Numbered from the stretch's first letter, positions 13,422-22,651 are shown. The stretch: DNA of 31,396 bases from UBA1764 sp045642565 (GCA_045642565.1 JAZUJE010000012.1:1-31396); one strand, 5' to 3'. The notes: generated by a model from the sequence alone, not told the origin. Numbers and translations are program-made.

Positions 13422-15412
13422 AGTATGTTTCTGTAGTTGTTGATAATAATACTAATGCCACTGATGAATTGTATACATACATTTCTGAATTCAGTGACAT
13501 AAAAGTTGGCAATAAGGTGACTGTTCCGTTCGCGAAATCAAATCGTATTGTTGATGGATATGTAGCAACTGTTTCTGACAGTATGCCTGATACAAAATAC
13601 GGATTTAAAAAGATAAGAACCATAGATTCTGAATTTTCACTAAGTGAAGAAGCAATGAAGACTGCTTTGTGGATGCATCAAAGATATGTTTGCAGATATA
13701 TAGAAGCTGTTCGTTGTTTTCTTCCGAGTAATACTCAGACAAAGCGCAAAACAAAAGATCCATTTGAGGGTATTGAAGAGCAACATAGTGAGGCTTTGAA
13801 TTTAAATATCGAGCAGCAGCAGGCCTTTAATGAAATCAGTAGAAGTATTTCGGCAAAAGAGCATAAAATATTTCTTTTAAATGGCGTGACCGGATCTGGC
13901 AAAACAGAAATTTATCTTCAGGCAATGCAAAAATGTATTGATGAAGATAGGCAGGGTATAATTCTTGTGCCGGAGATATCTTTAACTCCGCAAATTGTTT
14001 CAAGATTTGTTGATAGATTTGGCAAAGAGAATATTGCAATACTTCATAGCAAATTGACTCCGCAACAGCGTTTTATCGAATATAAAAAAATTCAAGAAAA
14101 GCAAGTTAAACTCGTTGTTGGCGTTCGCTCGGCAATATTTGCACCGTTTACAGATATAGGGCTTATTGTGATCGATGAAGAACATGAAACAAGTTACAAG
14201 TCTGATAAAAGTCCAAAATATGATGCAATAGAGATTGCAACCAAAAGAGCCATTGCTCATAATGCTTGTCTTGTCTTGGGTAGTGCGACTCCGGCAGTAC
14301 AGGATTATTATCGAAGCAAGAAAAATATATTCACAGAGCTTGTTTTAAAGAAGCGCTATAATGAAAACCCTTTACCAAAAGTTTCGATTGTAGATATGCG
14401 TGAAGAGGTAAAAGCCGGAAACAGAAGCTTGTTTTCAGGACTGCTTACTAAAGAAATGCAAGCTTGCTTTGATGATGATAAGCAGATTATCCTGTTCTTA
14501 AATAGGCGTGGATATTCAAGTTATGTGAGCTGCAGAGAATGTGGTTATACTATGAGATGCCAAGATTGTGGTATTACTATGACATATCACAAAAGCTCTG
14601 GCGCAATGCTTTGTCATTATTGTGGGCGAAGGGTTCCGGTTCCAAAAACTTGTCCTGAATGCGGAAGTAAATTGATAGGTCGATTTGGTGCCGGGACTGA
14701 ACAAGTCGAAGAAAAAGCAAAAGAACTTTTCCCTGATAAAAATATTGAGCGGCTTGATTTTGATACAGTGCAAAAGAAAGGCTCTGTACAAAGTATTTTA
14801 AAGCGTTTTGAGAAAGGCAAGACAGATATACTTATTGGGACGCAACTCGTTGCAAAAGGTCTTGATTTTGCAAATGTAGGGCTTGTAGGAATCATCAGCG
14901 CAGATGTTACACTTAATATTCCTGATTATCGTTCTTCAGAAAGAAGCTTCCAACTTGTTACGCAAGCTGCAGGTCGGGCTGGACGAGGAAACGAACAGGG
15001 CAAAGTGATTATTCAAACTTATTCGCCAGAGCATCCGGCAATACAATGTGCGGCAAAACAAGATTATGCAAGCTTTTATAAACAAGAAATTAGATTAAGA
15101 GAGCTTGCGGCCTATCCGCCGTTTACTGATATATATCAAATAGTATTTAGTCACGAGATAGAAACTAAAGCTATAAAAGCTGCTGAGACTTGCCTTGCTG
15201 TATTACAAAAAAATTTAGACAATAGTTACTTAATACTGGGCCCGAGCAATGCTCCTATCCATAGAAGCGGCAAACAATTTAGGTATCAGCTTATAGTAAA
15301 ATCTCCGGCAGGACAAAGACAGATATTAAGTAGTTTAATTAATAATATTAAAAAGAATTGGAAGGATGATGTACTCCTGACAGTTGATATTAATCCATAT
15401 TCTTTATTGTAG
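13418..15412 (+). CDS. priA: Primosomal protein N' (PriA helicase), short form
   Basis: 664 residues; 3'-5' helicase that reloads the replisome at broken forks. N-terminal 3'-DNA-binding domain (about 1-105), then Walker A GVTGSGKT at 156-163, Walker B VIDEEHE (about 251), the zinc-binding segment with CRECG, CQDCG, CHYCG and CPECG (four CxxC pairs), GTQLVAKGLDF, and AAGRAGRG. Only about 50 residues separate the DNA-binding domain from the helicase, where E. coli PriA (732 residues, from memory) has about 120. The winged-helix domain therefore seems to be missing. In Bacillus coaBC lies upstream; here it is queH. Confidence 0.94.
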   Translation: MKYVSVVVDNNTNATDELYTYISEFSDIKVGNKVTVPFAKSNRIVDGYVATVSDSMPDTKYGFKKIRTIDSEFSLSEEAMKTALWMHQRYVCRYIEAVRCFLPSNTQTKRKTKDPFEGIEEQHSEALNLNIEQQQAFNEISRSISAKEHKIFLLNGVTGSGKTEIYLQAMQKCIDEDRQGIILVPEISLTPQIVSRFVDRFGKENIAILHSKLTPQQRFIEYKKIQEKQVKLVVGVRSAIFAPFTDIGLIVIDEEHETSYKSDKSPKYDAIEIATKRAIAHNACLVLGSATPAVQDYYRSKKNIFTELVLKKRYNENPLPKVSIVDMREEVKAGNRSLFSGLLTKEMQACFDDDKQIILFLNRRGYSSYVSCRECGYTMRCQDCGITMTYHKSSGAMLCHYCGRRVPVPKTCPECGSKLIGRFGAGTEQVEEKAKELFPDKNIERLDFDTVQKKGSVQSILKRFEKGKTDILIGTQLVAKGLDFANVGLVGIISADVTLNIPDYRSSERSFQLVTQAAGRAGRGNEQGKVIIQTYSPEHPAIQCAAKQDYASFYKQEIRLRELAAYPPFTDIYQIVFSHEIETKAIKAAETCLAVLQKNLDNSYLILGPSNAPIHRSGKQFRYQLIVKSPAGQRQILSSLINNIKKNWKDDVLLTVDINPYSLL

Positions 15413-15420
15413 GTGAAAAC

Positions 15421-15876
15421 ATGGGACTTAGACAAATTAGAAAAGAGGGCGACCCTGTTCTAAGAAAAAAGTGCAGAGAAGTTACAGAAGTAAATGATCG
15501 TATAAGAGAATTGTTAGATGATTTAACTGAAACAATGAGAAGCGTAAAAGGTGTAGGGCTGGCCGCTCCTCAAGTTGGAATATTAAGAAGAGTTGTGGTT
15601 GTAGAAGTTGGTGAACAATTATACGAATTGGTTAATCCTGTAGTTGTAGAAAAAGATGGGGACCAATTTGAAGAAGAAGCTTGCTTATCGTGCCCTGGCA
15701 AACAGGGAACTGTTCATAGACCAGCGTATGTAAAAGTTGAAGCACTTGATCGCAATGGCAATAAAGTTTTCTATGAAGGAGAAGAACTTCTTGCAAGAGC
15801 ATTTTGTCATGAAATTGATCACCTTGATGGGATTTTATATATTGATAAAGCAGAAGAAATAGAGGAATTTGATTAA
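15421..15876 (+). CDS. def: Peptide deformylase
   Basis: 151 residues; removes the formyl group from nascent N-terminal Met, the partner step to Fmt encoded next. The three motifs are present: GVGLAAPQVG, EEACLSCPG (usually EGCLS; here Ala replaces Gly next to the metal Cys) and the metal site FCHEIDHLDG. The weak site TAGGTG precedes the ATG and overlaps the priA stop. Its stop overlaps the fmt start (TAATG). Confidence 0.96.
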   Translation: MGLRQIRKEGDPVLRKKCREVTEVNDRIRELLDDLTETMRSVKGVGLAAPQVGILRRVVVVEVGEQLYELVNPVVVEKDGDQFEEEACLSCPGKQGTVHRPAYVKVEALDRNGNKVFYEGEELLARAFCHEIDHLDGILYIDKAEEIEEFD

Positions 15877-16781
15877 TGAAGATTGTTTTCATGGGAACTC
15901 CGGATTTTGCGGTTAAGCCATTGGAATTATTAGTTAAATCGGGCTATGATGTTCAGCTGGTGGTTTCTAAAGCTGATAGAGCTAAAGATCGTGGAAAGAA
16001 AGTTCAAAGTTGTCCGGTAAAACTAAAGGCTATTGAACTTGGAATCCCTGTAGAAACTCCTGAAAAAATTAAAGGAAATGAAGAGTTTATTAACAAGTTA
16101 AAGGATATCAACCCTGACTTGATAATTGTGGCTGCATACGGCAAGATTTTGCCTGTAGAATTGCTTAACATTCCACGCCTTGGATGTGTAAATATTCATG
16201 GCTCTCTTCTTCCAAAATATAGGGGTGCAGCTCCTATACAAAGGGCTGTTATTGAAGGTGCCGAAAAAACCGGAATTACTCTTATGTATATGGCCGAAGG
16301 GATGGATACCGGTGATATGATAGCTAAGGCAGAAACATTTGTTGGTGAAAAAACTGCCGCTGAGCTTTTCGTTGAGCTGTCAGATATGGGGGCAAAGCTT
16401 TTATTAGAATATTTACCTAAAATAGCTGATGGCACGGCTCCACGAGAAAAACAAAATGATGCCGAAGCCACCATTGCGCCTATGGTATTTAAAGAAAATA
16501 TTGATTGGACTAAATCTGCCCATGAGATAGCGTGTTTAATCAGGGGAACTGAATGTCAGACGAGTTGGAATGGTCAAATTATGAAGATTCATTTAGCAAA
16601 AGAGTCTGATGGCACAGGAAAGCCGGGCACAGTAATACATGTTGACAAGAAGAATGTTGAAATTGCCTGTGGAAAAGGTAGCATTCTTCTAAAAAACATA
16701 CAACTTCCAGGCAAAAAAGCTATGGAAATTGATGCTTTTCTGTTAGGGAACAAGATTGAAGAAGGATGCGTTTTGCAGTAA
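15876..16781 (+). CDS. fmt: Methionyl-tRNA formyltransferase
   Basis: 301 residues; formylates Met-tRNA-fMet with 10-formyl-THF. The N-terminal catalytic domain has the signature VNIHGSLLPKYRGAAPIQRA, with catalytic Asn/His in NIH and Asp in MAEGMDTGDM. A C-terminal OB-like domain (about 205-301) contains the ENIDWTKSAHEI segment. It overlaps def by 1 nt and rsmB by 16 nt. Confidence 0.96.
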   Translation: MKIVFMGTPDFAVKPLELLVKSGYDVQLVVSKADRAKDRGKKVQSCPVKLKAIELGIPVETPEKIKGNEEFINKLKDINPDLIIVAAYGKILPVELLNIPRLGCVNIHGSLLPKYRGAAPIQRAVIEGAEKTGITLMYMAEGMDTGDMIAKAETFVGEKTAAELFVELSDMGAKLLLEYLPKIADGTAPREKQNDAEATIAPMVFKENIDWTKSAHEIACLIRGTECQTSWNGQIMKIHLAKESDGTGKPGTVIHVDKKNVEIACGKGSILLKNIQLPGKKAMEIDAFLLGNKIEEGCVLQ

Positions 16782-17890
16782 AATATAATGATAGACAAAT
16801 AGCGTACCAGGTTTTGCTGGATGTGCAAAGAGAGCAAGCATACTCAAATCTTGCCCTCAATTGTTTCATTTCAGAAAATCCTGAGTGTAATCCTCCATTT
16901 ATAAGAGAACTTGTTTATGGAGTTCTTCGCAATCAGCTTTTACTTGATTACAACATTGATAGATATGTTAAAAAGTGCAAGCTAAGCGACAGAATTCTTT
17001 TAAGGCTCGGTTTTTACCAGCTTTGTTTTATGAATTCTGTATCAGATTATGCTGCGGTTAATGAAACTGTGAATTTGGCGCGTGGATCTAAAAGCTTTAT
17101 CAATGCAGTCTTACGTAATTTTATAAGAGATGGTAAAGAACTTAAATATGATTCTTTGTCTACGCAATACTCATGTCATGAAAGCATAGTAGGGTTATTT
17201 ACAAAAGCTTATGGCGAAGAAAAAACTGTTGAGATTTTGAGACACTCACTTCAGACACCAGTTTTAACGAGCAGAGTGAATAAGAGTGGATTGATTTCAA
17301 TACAAGGTAAATCAAGCCAAAAAGCAGTTGAAGTATTGAATCCAAAACCGGGGGAGAAGCTAATCGATATGTGTGCCGCTCCGGGAGGTAAAAGTTTATA
17401 TGCCGCAGACCTGATGGAAAATCAAGGCGAGATAGTAGCTTTTGATTTATATGAACATCGCGTAAAGCTAATCGATAATGAGGCTAATAGGCTTGGATTT
17501 AATATAATAAAAACTGCGGTTAAAGATTCTACAGTATTTGATGAAAGTTTAATCGAAACTGCGGATGCAATTATTTGTGATGTTCCGTGCAGTGGTTTTG
17601 GAACAATTGCAAAAAAGCCGGAAATCAAATTAAAGGGAATTAGTTCCCAGCTTCCTGATTTATATGACATTCAATATAAAATCTTAGAGAATGCCGGCAA
17701 ATATGTGAAGCGAGGCGGACGTATTTTATATAGCACTTGTACATTAAACCCAAAAGAAAATAATGAACAAGTTTTAAATTTTGTTAATAATAACAATGGA
17801 TATTCATTAGTTTTTGAGGAACAGATTTTTCCTCATGATGAATTCGATGGTTTTTATATATCAATAATAAAAAGGAATAGTAATGATTAG
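16766..17890 (+). CDS. rsmB: 16S rRNA m5C967 methyltransferase RsmB, internally shortened
   Basis: 374 residues against about 430-450 usually. N-terminal NusB-like domain (about 8-125), then SAM-dependent methyltransferase: motif I DMCAAPGGKS (201-210), motif IV DVPCSGFG with C275, motif VI YSTCTLNPKENNEQ with C325 as nucleophile/release pair, and end motif FDGFY. Between SRVN (169-172) and the next conserved segment ISIQGKSS (177-184) there are only four residues, where usual members have about 45. Catalytic residues are intact, so it may still be active. Starts within fmt and overlaps stp by 8 nt. Confidence 0.92.
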   Translation: MRFAVKYNDRQIAYQVLLDVQREQAYSNLALNCFISENPECNPPFIRELVYGVLRNQLLLDYNIDRYVKKCKLSDRILLRLGFYQLCFMNSVSDYAAVNETVNLARGSKSFINAVLRNFIRDGKELKYDSLSTQYSCHESIVGLFTKAYGEEKTVEILRHSLQTPVLTSRVNKSGLISIQGKSSQKAVEVLNPKPGEKLIDMCAAPGGKSLYAADLMENQGEIVAFDLYEHRVKLIDNEANRLGFNIIKTAVKDSTVFDESLIETADAIICDVPCSGFGTIAKKPEIKLKGISSQLPDLYDIQYKILENAGKYVKRGGRILYSTCTLNPKENNEQVLNFVNNNNGYSLVFEEQIFPHDEFDGFYISIIKRNSND

Positions 17891-18617
17891 CAGTGTAGGA
17901 TTTAAGACAGACAAGGGGATGCTTCGAGGCGGAAATGAAGATTCGATTTTCATAATGCCCGAGCAAAATCTTTATATTGTTGCTGACGGTGTTGGTGGCC
18001 ATAATTCTGGTGAACTTGCAAGTCGTATGGCTGTTGGATATATGGCTCAGTATGTTGCTTTGCATCCAATAGCTGATGTTAAATCAAAAAAAGATTTGAA
18101 AAAGTATTTCAAAACTTGTTTTGAAGGGGCTAACGAACTTGTTTTTAGAAAGTCAAACGAGGAGCAAGAAAATCGTGGCATGGCAACAACGGCGGTTATT
18201 TGTCATATTCGTGATGGATGGGCTTATGTTGTAAATGTCGGTGACAGCAGAGCATATTTAGTTCGTGATGGTGTAGTAAGACAGGTAACTGAAGACCACA
18301 CATATGTTAATGAAATGCTTCATTCCGGAATTTTGTCAGAAGAAGAAGCGAAAAATCGTCCAGACAAAAACATGATTACCAGAGCTATTGGTGGCGAGAA
18401 AGATATTAGACCAGATTTCTTTTCGTTTGAAGTTTGTCCTGAAGACATAATTATTTTATGTAGTGATGGCTTATATGGTGAAATTCCTGATGCAAAAATG
18501 GGTTTCATCGTAGATAATACAAAATCAATGCACGGCTTAGCAAAGACATTGGTTGACGAAGCAAATAAGAACGGCGGAAAAGATAATATTTCAGTAATTT
18601 GTATTAAGGTACTGTAG
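17883..18617 (+). CDS. stp: PP2C-type Ser/Thr phosphatase (Stp/PrpC)
   Basis: 244 residues; soluble metal-dependent phosphatase that reverses PrkC phosphorylation. Metal-binding and family motifs in order: GMLRGGNEDS, VADGVGGHNSGELAS, NVGDSRAYLVRDG, EDHTYV, CSDGLYGEI and NGGKDNISVI. AAGGAA lies upstream of the ATG, which overlaps the rsmB end. In Bacillus rlmN sits between rsmB and this gene; it is absent here. prkC follows after 9 nt. Confidence 0.95.
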   Translation: MISSVGFKTDKGMLRGGNEDSIFIMPEQNLYIVADGVGGHNSGELASRMAVGYMAQYVALHPIADVKSKKDLKKYFKTCFEGANELVFRKSNEEQENRGMATTAVICHIRDGWAYVVNVGDSRAYLVRDGVVRQVTEDHTYVNEMLHSGILSEEEAKNRPDKNMITRAIGGEKDIRPDFFSFEVCPEDIIILCSDGLYGEIPDAKMGFIVDNTKSMHGLAKTLVDEANKNGGKDNISVICIKVL

Positions 18618-18626
18618 GAGATAAAA

Positions 18627-20696
18627 ATGGCAAGCAGAATTCTAGCTGGAAGATATGAACTTCTGGAAAAGATAGGCGAAGGCGGAATGGCAGTTGTATT
18701 CAAATCAAGAGATAGACTGCTTAATCGTTTTGTTGCAATTAAAATTTTAAGACCTGAATTTACAAAGGATGCTGTTTTTATTGAGAGTTTTAGGCGTGAG
18801 TCTCAAATGGCTGCAGGGCTTTCACATCCTAATATTGTAAATATATTTGATGTCGGCAAAGAGGGCAATATATACTATATCGTTATGGAACTGATGGAGG
18901 GAACTCCACTCTCAGAACTAATCAAAAAGGAAGGGCCTCTTGATCCTCAAAAGGCTGCAACAATAGCAAGACAAATTGCAATGGCTTTATCTGTGGCTCA
19001 TAAGAACCACCTTATTCACAGAGATGTTAAACCGCATAACATAATGTTTGCTCCGGATGGAACGGCAAAAATTGCAGATTTTGGCATAGCAAAAAAGGTT
19101 ACAGGGGAGACTCTTGTTACTGAACAGAAAAAAGAAAATGTTATGGGTTCGGTACATTATTTTAGCCCTGAGCAGGCTCGTGGAGCATATGTTGATGCAA
19201 AATCTGATATATATTCTTTAGGTATTTGTTTATATGAAATGCTTACAGGGAAGGTCCCATTTGATGGGACAACGGCAGTAGAAGTTGCTGTTAAACATAT
19301 GAATGAGCAGATGGTTCCACCTACAAAGCGTAATCCAAATATCCCACAGGATTTGGAAGATATTGTAATGAAGGCTACAGATAAGAACCCTGCTAATCGT
19401 TTTAAAAACATGGATGAAATGATAACGGCTCTTAATTTTGTTTCATATGGGAAACATCATGCAGAGACTGTTTCTGATGAAGATGCTGATAAATTAGAGA
19501 TCCCACCTGTAGGCACCAGTGATAATGTACTTATTGATCAAGAAGCAAAAATTGAAGAGATACTAAATGAGAAAGATGAAAGCGAAGAGAAACAACCAAA
19601 GCTTTCTAAACGTGAAAAGAAAAAAGAATTAAAAGAAAAGAGAGCTAAGAGAGAAAAAGTTTCAGAAGCTCCGCAGGCTGATGCTCAAAAAGGTAAAAAG
19701 AAGTTTTTCCTTAGTCCGCAAAGATATATTGCAATTATTTTAGCTATAGTTTTAGCTATACCTGTTAGTGCAATAATATTTAAATTTGCCACAAGAGAAA
19801 AACCTGTTGAAATTACCGAGGTGACAGTACCAAGCATTGTTAACAAGACTGTTGATGAGGCTACAAAAGAATTAAGCAAGTTTGGTTTGAAGCTTGAAGT
19901 CGATCTTGAACTTGTAAGTAAAACTGTTGATGAGGGATTGATTCTCAGCCAAACTCCTATCGAAGGATCAACGGTAAAAACAGACCAGACAGTTCATGTA
20001 AATGTAAGTAAAGGATATGCTCCTGGCGACGTGCCTAACGTAGCAGGGAAAAATTTAAGCAATGCAAAAACTGTTCTTGAAAGTTATGGATATAAAGTCA
20101 TAGTTGGTGGATATCAGCAAAGCGATTCTATTGATAAAGATTATGTAATCAGTCAGAATCCTGCAGCTGGTACTACTTTAGATCAAGGACAGACAGTTAC
20201 TTTAATTATGAGCTCCGGGCCGGCAGAGACAGATACACTTGATATAGTTGGAAAAACTTATGCAGAAGCTTTGGAAGTTATTAATTCTGCTGAATATACA
20301 GTCGGTGTTAGAACTAACCAGGCAAGCAGCGATATAGAGGAAGGTTGCATAATAAAATATGCAATTAACGGCGATAAAGTTGACCTCTGGGTAAGCAGTG
20401 GTAAAGGTGGTTCCGGAACCGGTGATACTCAGATTGATGGTTATGTACAATATATCTTTAACTATGAAGGTATGGAATTTGCCACCGATGCATTTACTGT
20501 AAAGATTATTATTGTTGATGACAACGGTAGCCGAACTGTTAATGAGACATGCATAGTAGAAGAAAAGAGCAAGACTTTATATATTGGTGGCTCTGGAGCT
20601 GATGCAGAAGTTACCATTATGGTGGGCAATCAACTCATTGCCCAACTCACAGATGTTAACTTTGCTGAGGGATTATACGAGTGCGTGGGATTATAG
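18627..20696 (+). CDS. prkC: PASTA-domain Ser/Thr protein kinase PrkC/PknB
   Basis: 689 residues, single-pass membrane kinase that senses cell-wall fragments. Kinase domain (about 10-272): glycine loop GEGGMA, K39, catalytic HRDVKPHN (131-138), DFG (151-153), and GSVHYFSPEQ. A charged Lys/Glu-rich juxtamembrane region (about 305-360) precedes the transmembrane helix at about 367-387. Outside are PASTA repeats at about 397-463, 464-531 and a shorter third at 532-592. A glycine-rich linker then leads to an extra beta-rich domain (about 603-689). AGGAGAT precedes the ATG. The end overlaps rsgA by 16 nt. Confidence 0.95.
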   Translation: MASRILAGRYELLEKIGEGGMAVVFKSRDRLLNRFVAIKILRPEFTKDAVFIESFRRESQMAAGLSHPNIVNIFDVGKEGNIYYIVMELMEGTPLSELIKKEGPLDPQKAATIARQIAMALSVAHKNHLIHRDVKPHNIMFAPDGTAKIADFGIAKKVTGETLVTEQKKENVMGSVHYFSPEQARGAYVDAKSDIYSLGICLYEMLTGKVPFDGTTAVEVAVKHMNEQMVPPTKRNPNIPQDLEDIVMKATDKNPANRFKNMDEMITALNFVSYGKHHAETVSDEDADKLEIPPVGTSDNVLIDQEAKIEEILNEKDESEEKQPKLSKREKKKELKEKRAKREKVSEAPQADAQKGKKKFFLSPQRYIAIILAIVLAIPVSAIIFKFATREKPVEITEVTVPSIVNKTVDEATKELSKFGLKLEVDLELVSKTVDEGLILSQTPIEGSTVKTDQTVHVNVSKGYAPGDVPNVAGKNLSNAKTVLESYGYKVIVGGYQQSDSIDKDYVISQNPAAGTTLDQGQTVTLIMSSGPAETDTLDIVGKTYAEALEVINSAEYTVGVRTNQASSDIEEGCIIKYAINGDKVDLWVSSGKGGSGTGDTQIDGYVQYIFNYEGMEFATDAFTVKIIIVDDNGSRTVNETCIVEEKSKTLYIGGSGADAEVTIMVGNQLIAQLTDVNFAEGLYECVGL

Positions 20697-21529
20697 TAAA
20701 AGCAATTTCAGGCTTTTATTATGTTAAGTCTGAAAATATAGTATACGAATGCAAAGCTCGTGGCATATTTAAAAACCAAAATATTACACCACTGGTTGGC
20801 GATTTTGTAGAATTTGAAGAAGGTCTTGTTACTGATGTTTTTCCAAGAATAAATAGTTTTGACAGACCTCCGCTTGCTAATCTTGAAACTTTAGTAATTG
20901 TAATGGCAGCGGCAGATCCTGCACCAAGCTTTGAAATCCTTGATAAATTTATTGTAACGGCTGAAGCTTTAAAAGTTGAAGTGGTTTTATGCATAAATAA
21001 ATGCGACATTGCAGACAGTGGCATTTTGAAAGAATTTAAGGATATCTACTCGGGAATTTATCCAATATATTTTGTAAGTGCCAATTCCGGTGAGGGTATT
21101 CCTGAATTTAAGAATGCTATGAAAAATAAAAAGTTTGCATTAGCAGGTCCTTCCGGGGTCGGCAAATCAAGCTTAACAAATATTTTCCTTGGTCGAACTG
21201 AAACTGAAATTGGGGAAATTAGTAAAAAAAGTCTTAGAGGAAAGAATACAACAAGACATACCGAACTGTTTGAAAATGAAGATTATCAAGTGTTCGATAC
21301 TCCGGGTTTCACAAGCTTTGATGCAAAGATTGAAGATGAAAATCAATTGGAAAAGCTCTTTCCCGAATTTGTGAATTATTTGGGAACTTGCCGCTTTGAT
21401 GATTGTAGACATCTTGCAGAACCTGATTGCGCAATAAGGAAAGCTATGTCAGATGGGAAAATATCTAAGTCTCGTTATAATTCATATAAAGATTTATATA
21501 AAATAATTATTGAAAATAGAAGGTATTGA
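20681..21529 (+). CDS. rsgA: Ribosome small subunit-dependent GTPase RsgA (CpgA)
   Basis: 282 residues; circularly permuted GTPase in late 30S assembly. N-terminal OB fold (about 1-65), then motifs in permuted order: G4 NKCD, G1 GPSGVGKSS, G3 DTPGF. The C-terminal zinc site is seen in CRFDDCRHLAEPDC. The start is GTG at 20681, inside the 3' end of prkC, about 10 nt after GAGG. No in-frame ATG lies before the conserved AISGFYYV segment. RsgA is a known PrkC-family target in other Gram-positives, consistent with its position. Confidence 0.95.
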   Translation: MRGIIVKAISGFYYVKSENIVYECKARGIFKNQNITPLVGDFVEFEEGLVTDVFPRINSFDRPPLANLETLVIVMAAADPAPSFEILDKFIVTAEALKVEVVLCINKCDIADSGILKEFKDIYSGIYPIYFVSANSGEGIPEFKNAMKNKKFALAGPSGVGKSSLTNIFLGRTETEIGEISKKSLRGKNTTRHTELFENEDYQVFDTPGFTSFDAKIEDENQLEKLFPEFVNYLGTCRFDDCRHLAEPDCAIRKAMSDGKISKSRYNSYKDLYKIIIENRRY

Positions 21530-21531
21530 TT

Positions 21532-22185
21532 ATGGCAAAATTAGCACCATCAATTTTATCTGCAGACTTCGCAAATCTTGGGCGAGATGTTTCTTTAATA
21601 GAAGCCGGCGGAGCAGATTATGTACATTGTGACGTTATGGACGGAGCCTTTGTTCCTAATATTTCATTTGGAGCTCCGGTTGTAAAATCTCTTGTAGGGA
21701 AGACAAAGCTTCCTTTTGATGTTCATCTTATGATTGAAAATCCGGAACAGCGTATTCAGGATTTTGTTACACCGCAAACCGAATTTATTGTTGTCCATCA
21801 GGAGGCTTGCAAGCATCTTCATAGAGTTATTCAGCAGATTCATGATTTAGGAATCAAGGCTGGTGTAGCAATTAATCCTGCAACTCCGGTATGCTCAATA
21901 AAGCCTATTTTAGGCGATATAGACTTGGTACTCATAATGTCTGTAAATCCGGGCTTTTCCGGGCAAAAATTTATTCCAAGCACTGTTTTAAAGGTCTGTG
22001 AGCTTGATGAAATCAGGAAAGCAGACGATTTGTCATTTGTTATTGAAATTGACGGTGGCGTAAGCCTTGATAATTGCAAGATGCTTAAAGACGCCGGAGT
22101 CGACATTATGGTCGCCGGAAGTGCTTGTTTTGGGGCAGAAGATGTTGCCAAACGCTGTAAAGATTTTAAAGAATTGATGAAATAG
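21532..22185 (+). CDS. rpe: Ribulose-phosphate 3-epimerase
   Basis: 217 residues; interconverts ribulose-5-P and xylulose-5-P in the pentose phosphate pathway. TIM-barrel with family segments APSILSADF, DYVHCDVMDGAFVPN, PFDVHLMI, VNPGFSGQKFI and EIDGGVSLDN, which carry the metal His and the two catalytic Asp. The in-frame TTG at 21526 is less likely than the ATG at 21532, which follows AGAAGG by 8 nt. Last gene of the cluster; thiN, which follows in Bacillus, is absent. Confidence 0.96.
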   Translation: MAKLAPSILSADFANLGRDVSLIEAGGADYVHCDVMDGAFVPNISFGAPVVKSLVGKTKLPFDVHLMIENPEQRIQDFVTPQTEFIVVHQEACKHLHRVIQQIHDLGIKAGVAINPATPVCSIKPILGDIDLVLIMSVNPGFSGQKFIPSTVLKVCELDEIRKADDLSFVIEIDGGVSLDNCKMLKDAGVDIMVAGSACFGAEDVAKRCKDFKELMK

Positions 22186-22186
22186 C

Positions 22187-22215
22187 TTGAAAATATTGGA
22201 AAATCGTGATAAATT
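22187..22215 (+). promoter_or_regulatory. Promoter of rpsT
   Basis: TTGAAA (22187-22192), 17-bp spacer ending in TGA, TAAATT (22210-22215). The TGN before the hexamer makes it an extended -10. It starts 2 nt after the rpe stop and gives a leader of about 32 nt. Confidence 0.65.
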
Positions 22216-22253
22216 AATGGAGTTGATATTTAAAAGAAAGTGGGGTAACTAAT

Positions 22254-22535
22254 ATGGCAAATATCAAGTCTGCAAAAAAGAGAATAAGTGTAATCAACAA
22301 GAAGACTATTGTTAACAGACGTGTTAAGAACAACCTCAAGGCAATCCTTAAGGCTTTTGACAAGGCTCTTGAAACAGGTGATCTTGCTACCGCAAAGGAA
22401 AAGCTTGCTCTCGCAGAAAAGAAACTTATGAAGGCTGGTGCAAAGGGTACTATCCATAAGAACACAGCTTCAAGAAAAGTTTCCAGATTAACAAAGGCTT
22501 ATAATAAGGCTGTAGCAGCTAACAAAGCCGAATAA
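22254..22535 (+). CDS. rpsT: 30S ribosomal protein S20
   Basis: 93 residues, Lys/Ala-rich helical protein binding 16S rRNA. The family start MANIKSAKKRI and the segments NNLKAILKAFDKAL and KGTIHKNTASRKVSRL are clear. The GTGGGG-like site about 8 nt upstream is weak. It has its own promoter and terminator and uses fewer rare-looking codons than its neighbours, as expected of a highly expressed gene. Confidence 0.97.
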   Translation: MANIKSAKKRISVINKKTIVNRRVKNNLKAILKAFDKALETGDLATAKEKLALAEKKLMKAGAKGTIHKNTASRKVSRLTKAYNKAVAANKAE

Positions 22536-22576
22536 TCTCACCCGTCCCCACAATTGCATAAGTTAAATGCATATTG

Positions 22577-22605
22577 AAAAACCAGGCAGTCTCACCTGGT
22601 TTTTT
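22577..22605 (+). terminator. Terminator after rpsT
   Basis: AAAAACCAGG (22577-22586) pairs with CCTGG plus T-run (22595-22605) around an 8-nt loop. Confidence 0.9.
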
Positions 22606-22622
22606 ACTTTGTTAACAAACAA

Positions 22623-22651
22623 TTTACTTAATAAAACTATTAATATATAAT
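22623..22651 (+). promoter_or_regulatory. Promoter of lepA-hemW
   Basis: TTTACT (22623-22628), 17-bp spacer, perfect TATAAT (22646-22651). The ATG follows 8 nt after the -10. Confidence 0.7.
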
